Shown: piece after piece, positions 53,566 through 57,357 of the stretch
How the letters are laid out: the number at the start of each line of letters is the position of its first letter
How positions within the stretch are numbered: position 1 is the stretch's first letter
Assembly: GCA_946401865.1 (NCBI GenBank)
Contig: CAMIVO010000005.1
Location: forward strand, 1-57,357
DNA: 57,357 nt
Direction: 5' to 3'
Source of the DNA: an uncultured Clostridia bacterium
Lineage (GTDB): Bacteria > Bacillota > Clostridia > TANB77 > CAG-508
Notes under the pieces: model-generated
What the model saw: the letters and a program-made list of their open reading frames with translations, nothing else
Told to the model about the DNA's origin: nothing
Databases searched by the model: none
Program-made: the position numbers and the translations under genes

Positions 53566-54471
53566 ATGGGATTTTTTGATAAATTAAAATCAGGATTAAG
53601 TAAAACAAAAGAATCATTTGATTCAAAAATAAATAATGTATTTAGTAACTTTAGAAAAGTAGATGAAGACTTTCTAGAAGAACTTGAAGAAGTTTTAATA
53701 ATGTCAGATATGGGAATGGATACATCTGTAAAAATAGTAGACAGTTTAAGAAAAAGAATAAAAAGAGAAAATATAAAAGATGAGGAAGAGGTAAAACAAG
53801 CTCTAAGAGAAGAAATACAAGCAATTTTTGATAATGTAGACAATTCTTTAAAATTGGAAACAAAGCCTTCAATAATTTTAGTTGTTGGTGTTAATGGTGT
53901 TGGAAAAACAACATCAATTGGAAAAATAGCAAACAGATTAACCAAAGAGGGAAAAAAAGTTGTAATCGCTGCAGCAGATACATTTAGAGCAGCAGCAGTT
54001 GAACAGCTTGAAATTTGGGCTAATAGAAGTGGTTCCGAAATTGTAAAAAGAGCAGAAGGAGCAGATCCTGCATCTGTTGTATATGATGCAATTAGAATTA
54101 CAAAAGAAACTGAAAGTGATGTTTTAATAGTAGATACAGCAGGAAGATTACACAATAAGAAATATTTAATGGACGAACTCCATAAAATTAAAAAAGTAAT
54201 AACAAAAGAAATGGGGGATTTATCTCAAGAAGTACTTTTAGTAATTGACAGCACTACTGGTCAAAATGCAATAAACCAAGTAAAGGCATTTAAACAAGAA
54301 ACAGATGTAACAGGTTTAGTTTTAACAAAGCTTGATGGAACAAGTAAAGGTGGAGTTGTTGTAGGAATTGTAGAAGAAAATAAAATTCCAGTAAAATTTA
54401 TTGGAGTAGGGGAACAAATTGATGATATGGAAATTTTCAATAGCGAAGATTTTGCAAAAGCAATAATTTAA
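53566..54471 (+). CDS. ftsY: Signal recognition particle receptor FtsY
   Basis: A 301-residue SRP GTPase that docks ribosome-SRP complexes at the membrane. The N domain is at about 1-95. The G domain has VVGVNGVGKTTSIGKIA, AADTFRAAAVEQLE, DTAGRLHNKK and TKLDGTSKGG. The acidic A domain is missing, so this is the short form with only a small amphipathic start (MGFFDKLKSGL). AGAAAGGAAA precedes ATG. Confidence 0.97.
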   Translation: MGFFDKLKSGLSKTKESFDSKINNVFSNFRKVDEDFLEELEEVLIMSDMGMDTSVKIVDSLRKRIKRENIKDEEEVKQALREEIQAIFDNVDNSLKLETKPSIILVVGVNGVGKTTSIGKIANRLTKEGKKVVIAAADTFRAAAVEQLEIWANRSGSEIVKRAEGADPASVVYDAIRITKETESDVLIVDTAGRLHNKKYLMDELHKIKKVITKEMGDLSQEVLLVIDSTTGQNAINQVKAFKQETDVTGLVLTKLDGTSKGGVVVGIVEENKIPVKFIGVGEQIDDMEIFNSEDFAKAII

Positions 54472-54487
54472 GAAAGGATTTAAAAAG

Positions 54488-57256
54488 TTGGAAAAAAAGA
54501 AAATATTTACAGTTAGAAGATTGCTTGTTTCAATATTTTTGATTGTATTTGCAATAATTGCATACATAAACTTTAGAGCAAGTTATCTAGAATTTAAAGA
54601 ACTGGGAGAAAATTATTTAAAAACATTTTTAACCAAAGAAAAATATCAATATAATGTAATGATATTTAATTTTATATTTGTATTTTTAATTATGTATTTT
54701 TCAGGTAGAAGAATAAAAAAAGGATTAAAAGTTTTTTTTGAACAAGAAAAAAAGCAAATGCCAAAACTTCCAAATAAATCAATAGCATTAGTAGTTGCAA
54801 GTATAGAAAGTTTAATTGTTACAAAAATATTTACACCTAATATTATACTTCTAATGAGTAATACAGCAGTGGGAGAGACAGATCCTATTTTTGGACTTGA
54901 TATTTCATTTTTTATGTTTATAGAACCATTAATAAAAATGAGTATAATTTATCTAATTTGTTTATTAGTTGCAATAATTATATATTCATTTGGATACTAT
55001 GTAGTAGTATTTAATAAGTATTTTGATGGAATAGACAAAGAAACATTAAAAAATAGTCCAATGATGAAAACAATATATAGAAATTTAAAATTAATAACAA
55101 TATGCATTTCTACTTTTATTGCAGTATGTTCATTAGACATAGTATTTGACAATTTTTTAACAACAGATAATAATATAAAACTTGCTGGTGCTGGAATTGT
55201 AGACAGAACAATAAAATATTGGGGATATAATATTCTAGCAATAATATTGTTAATTGCAGTTTTTAAAGCATTACATAGTTTAAAAAAGGAAAAGCAAACA
55301 AAAGTCTTAAAAGATTTGGCAATTGTTCCAATATATCTTATAGCACTATTTTTTGTAATGGTTACATTTGATTTTATATTTATACGTCCAAATGAATTTG
55401 ATAAAGAAAAAAAATATATAGAATCAAATATAAAATCTACAAAAAAAGCATATGCTATTGACTGTGATATAGAAAATCTAGATTATTCTGGAACAATTTC
55501 AGTAGAAGAAGTTCAGGAAAATGAAAATATAATAAACAATGCAGTTATTGTTGATAAGAAAATAGTTTTAGATTATTTAAAAGAAAATCAAACAGAAACA
55601 GGATATTATAAATATAACACTGCCAAACTTTCAAGTTATACAATAGATGGAGAAAAAAAGCTAGTATATGTTTCTCCTAGAGAAATTATAAACAACAGAA
55701 GAACATATAATAGTAAAACTTATGAATATACACACGGATATGGTTTAATTTTTACTGAAGCAACAAAATATAACGAAGATGGAAAAGTAGAATATGTTCA
55801 AAATGATATATCTGGAAAAGATTCAAAAATTTCTATAACCAAACCACAAATTTATTATGGACTTGAAACAAACAGTATGGTTATTACAAATATACCAAAT
55901 AGAAAAGAATTTGATTATTCAGATAATGGTCAAGAATATGAGTATTCTTATGAAGGAAATTCTGGACTTTCTTTAAATTTTATAGACAGACTTATTTTAG
56001 GAATTAAACAAAAAAATATAAATTTACCATTTTCTAATTCAAAAAATAATAAGGTTTTAATAAATAGAAATATATTAAAAAGAGCTAAACTTGCACTTCC
56101 TGGAGTGGTATATGACAATGATCCATATACAGTAGTAGATAAAGAAGGAAGTATATATTGGGTTATAGATGCATATACAATTTCAAGTAGCTATCCATAT
56201 TCTACATATACAGAGATACTATACGATAATCAAAAAAAGGGAATTAACTATATTAGAAATTCTATAAAAGTAATAATAAATGCATACACAGGGGAGATGA
56301 AATTCTATATAACAGATAGAACAGATGCAATAGCTATGGCTTATAGAAAAGTATATCCTGAATTATTTCAAAATTTAGATGAAAAAATTCCAGAAGAAAT
56401 ACAGGAACAGTTTATTTATCCAGAGTTTTTATATAAGGTACAAAGTGAGCTTTTAGAAGAATACCATAATACTAAAGCAGATGTTTTATATAGAAGTGAT
56501 GATACTTGGGAAAAAGCTACTTATAAAAACAATCAATCCAACAATAAAGCAAAAAACACAATGGAGCCATATTATACATCTGTAAATATTGAGGAAGAAG
56601 AAAAAATAGGGCTTATCCAGTTTTATTCGCAAAAAAATAAACAAAGCTTAATTTCATACTTGGTTGGAACAACAGAGCAAGGAAAAAATAAATTAGCATT
56701 AAGAACTCTTAAAGCAGATACAAGTATATTAGGACCAACACAATTAGATGCTCAAATAGCTTTAGATGAAAATATACAAAACCAAATAAATAGTTTAAAT
56801 GTTACAGGAGCAAAAGTTACAAAAGAAATGATAGTAATTCCTGTAGGAAATACTATTCTTTATATAGAGCCAATTTATCAAACATTAATAAATGAAAGTA
56901 ATTTACCTGTTTTAAAAAAGGTTATAGTAGCTTCAGGAAATAAACTTACAATTGGAAATAATTTAAAAGAGGCAGTAGAAAAATTAATTTCACAGTATGC
57001 TGTAAGTATAGATTTGGAAACAACAGAGGATTTAGATGGAATATTAGACTCAATTATTAAGGCTAATAATAACCTTTCAGAATCTTTAAAAACCAATAAT
57101 TGGGAACTTATGGGATCTGATATACAGAAGTTACAAGAATTAATAACAACTTTAGAAAAACAAATAAAAGATGATAAAAAAGATGACAAAAATGAAACAG
57201 AAAATACGATAACAGATGCTAATAATACTACTATTAAAAATACAGTTGTAGAATGA
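54488..57256 (+). CDS. UPF0182 family large membrane protein
   Basis: A 922-residue protein with seven membrane helices in the first 300 residues (for example RRLLVSIFLIVFAIIAYINF and VMIFNFIFVFLIMYF). A large extracytoplasmic part follows with the family-typical motifs IYYGLETNSMVIT, GNSGLSLNFIDRLILG and NIPNRKEFDY. The last 60 residues are Lys/Asp/Asn-rich. UPF0182 proteins are conserved in clostridia and actinobacteria, and the function is unknown. The start is TTG at 54488 with AAGAAAGGA upstream; ftsY ends 16 bases earlier, so it is in the same operon. Confidence 0.92.
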   Translation: MEKKKIFTVRRLLVSIFLIVFAIIAYINFRASYLEFKELGENYLKTFLTKEKYQYNVMIFNFIFVFLIMYFSGRRIKKGLKVFFEQEKKQMPKLPNKSIALVVASIESLIVTKIFTPNIILLMSNTAVGETDPIFGLDISFFMFIEPLIKMSIIYLICLLVAIIIYSFGYYVVVFNKYFDGIDKETLKNSPMMKTIYRNLKLITICISTFIAVCSLDIVFDNFLTTDNNIKLAGAGIVDRTIKYWGYNILAIILLIAVFKALHSLKKEKQTKVLKDLAIVPIYLIALFFVMVTFDFIFIRPNEFDKEKKYIESNIKSTKKAYAIDCDIENLDYSGTISVEEVQENENIINNAVIVDKKIVLDYLKENQTETGYYKYNTAKLSSYTIDGEKKLVYVSPREIINNRRTYNSKTYEYTHGYGLIFTEATKYNEDGKVEYVQNDISGKDSKISITKPQIYYGLETNSMVITNIPNRKEFDYSDNGQEYEYSYEGNSGLSLNFIDRLILGIKQKNINLPFSNSKNNKVLINRNILKRAKLALPGVVYDNDPYTVVDKEGSIYWVIDAYTISSSYPYSTYTEILYDNQKKGINYIRNSIKVIINAYTGEMKFYITDRTDAIAMAYRKVYPELFQNLDEKIPEEIQEQFIYPEFLYKVQSELLEEYHNTKADVLYRSDDTWEKATYKNNQSNNKAKNTMEPYYTSVNIEEEEKIGLIQFYSQKNKQSLISYLVGTTEQGKNKLALRTLKADTSILGPTQLDAQIALDENIQNQINSLNVTGAKVTKEMIVIPVGNTILYIEPIYQTLINESNLPVLKKVIVASGNKLTIGNNLKEAVEKLISQYAVSIDLETTEDLDGILDSIIKANNNLSESLKTNNWELMGSDIQKLQELITTLEKQIKDDKKDDKNETENTITDANNTTIKNTVVE

Positions 57257-57269
57257 GAATTTAAGAAAA

Positions 57270-57329
57270 AAAAAAGGGGACGGAGAAAATTTTTCACAAT
57301 TGTGAAAAATTTTCTCCGTCCCCTTTTTT
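57270..57329. terminator. Perfect 60-base palindrome, bidirectional terminator
   Basis: Two 30-base arms meet without a loop at CACAA|TTGTG (57299/57300). Each arm carries GGGGACGGAG (or its complement CTCCGTCCCC) and ends in a run of A or T. The T run after the plus-strand arm fits Rho-independent termination of the UPF0182 gene. A related GACGGGG hairpin occurs at 36913-36985. Confidence 0.88.
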
Positions 57330-57357
57330 CTCATTTAATATTTTTTATTATATTATT

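Overview
The window is strongly AT-rich chromosomal DNA of a spore-forming, low-GC Firmicute, most likely an uncultured member of the Clostridia. TGA is used as a stop and TGG as Trp, so the code is the standard bacterial one. Sporulation and germination genes (pdaA-like, yqfC, yqfD, sleB-like, a bofC-like gene), a Gram-positive housekeeping set (obg, cdaA, yvcK/glmR, ftsY, htrA, typA, lepA) and strong AGGAGG-type ribosome binding sites support this. There is no prophage, conjugative module, CRISPR array or intact insertion sequence.

Layout. 1-1.6 kb: a protein joining a sigma region 4-like helix-turn-helix to an RNA polymerase alpha-CTD-like domain, translationally coupled to a small unknown protein. 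1.6-5.8 kb: pdaA-like deacetylase, yqfC, frameshifted yqfD, a large unknown protein where phoH usually sits, and ybeY. 5.8-10.5 kb: an HExxH protein, a MITE with a target duplication, divergent asd and obg, a CYTH protein, tRNA-Leu(CAA) and tRNA-fMet. 10.6-16.9 kb: a small acidic protein coupled to mfd, an orphan response regulator, a pilin-like protein and rnhB. 17-22.5 kb: pyrimidine-nucleoside phosphorylase, cdaA, truA, a DUF2651-like membrane protein, and an SPFH/NfeD pair. 22.6-29.5 kb: murB, yvcK, glycogen debranching enzyme, holA, sleB, tRNA-Gln(CTG). 29.5-39.7 kb: typA, two unknown proteins, trmR and trhP (wobble-uridine modification) flanking a large protein with a possible divergent RelA/SpoT synthetase fold, then an fchA-like cyclohydrolase, an unknown protein and folD. 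39.8-47.5 kb: carD, bofC-like gene, frameshifted priA, def, fmt, a DnaA-box cluster, a rhodanese, lepA. 47.5-57.3 kb: a membrane protein, trmL, a trmH-family methylase, a small secreted protein, a second copy of the small unknown family, an RsiV-like membrane protein, htrA, ftsY and a UPF0182 protein.

The most unusual feature is a set of six intergenic, nested palindromic elements (14.5, 16.9, 20.4, 27.4, 48.9 and 53.4 kb). Within each group the cores are related, but the outer arms differ completely between copies while still being self-complementary within each copy. The two short copies show paired compensatory changes in their inner stems. Several start at, or include, the stop codon of the gene before them.

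Two genes expected to be functional (yqfD and priA) are each broken by one extra C in the same local context (an extra C between T and GGAAnAG). This points to a sequence error or to recent decay. FolD has lost the usual catalytic Lys and lies near an FchA-like cyclohydrolase gene, suggesting the two one-carbon steps are split between proteins.
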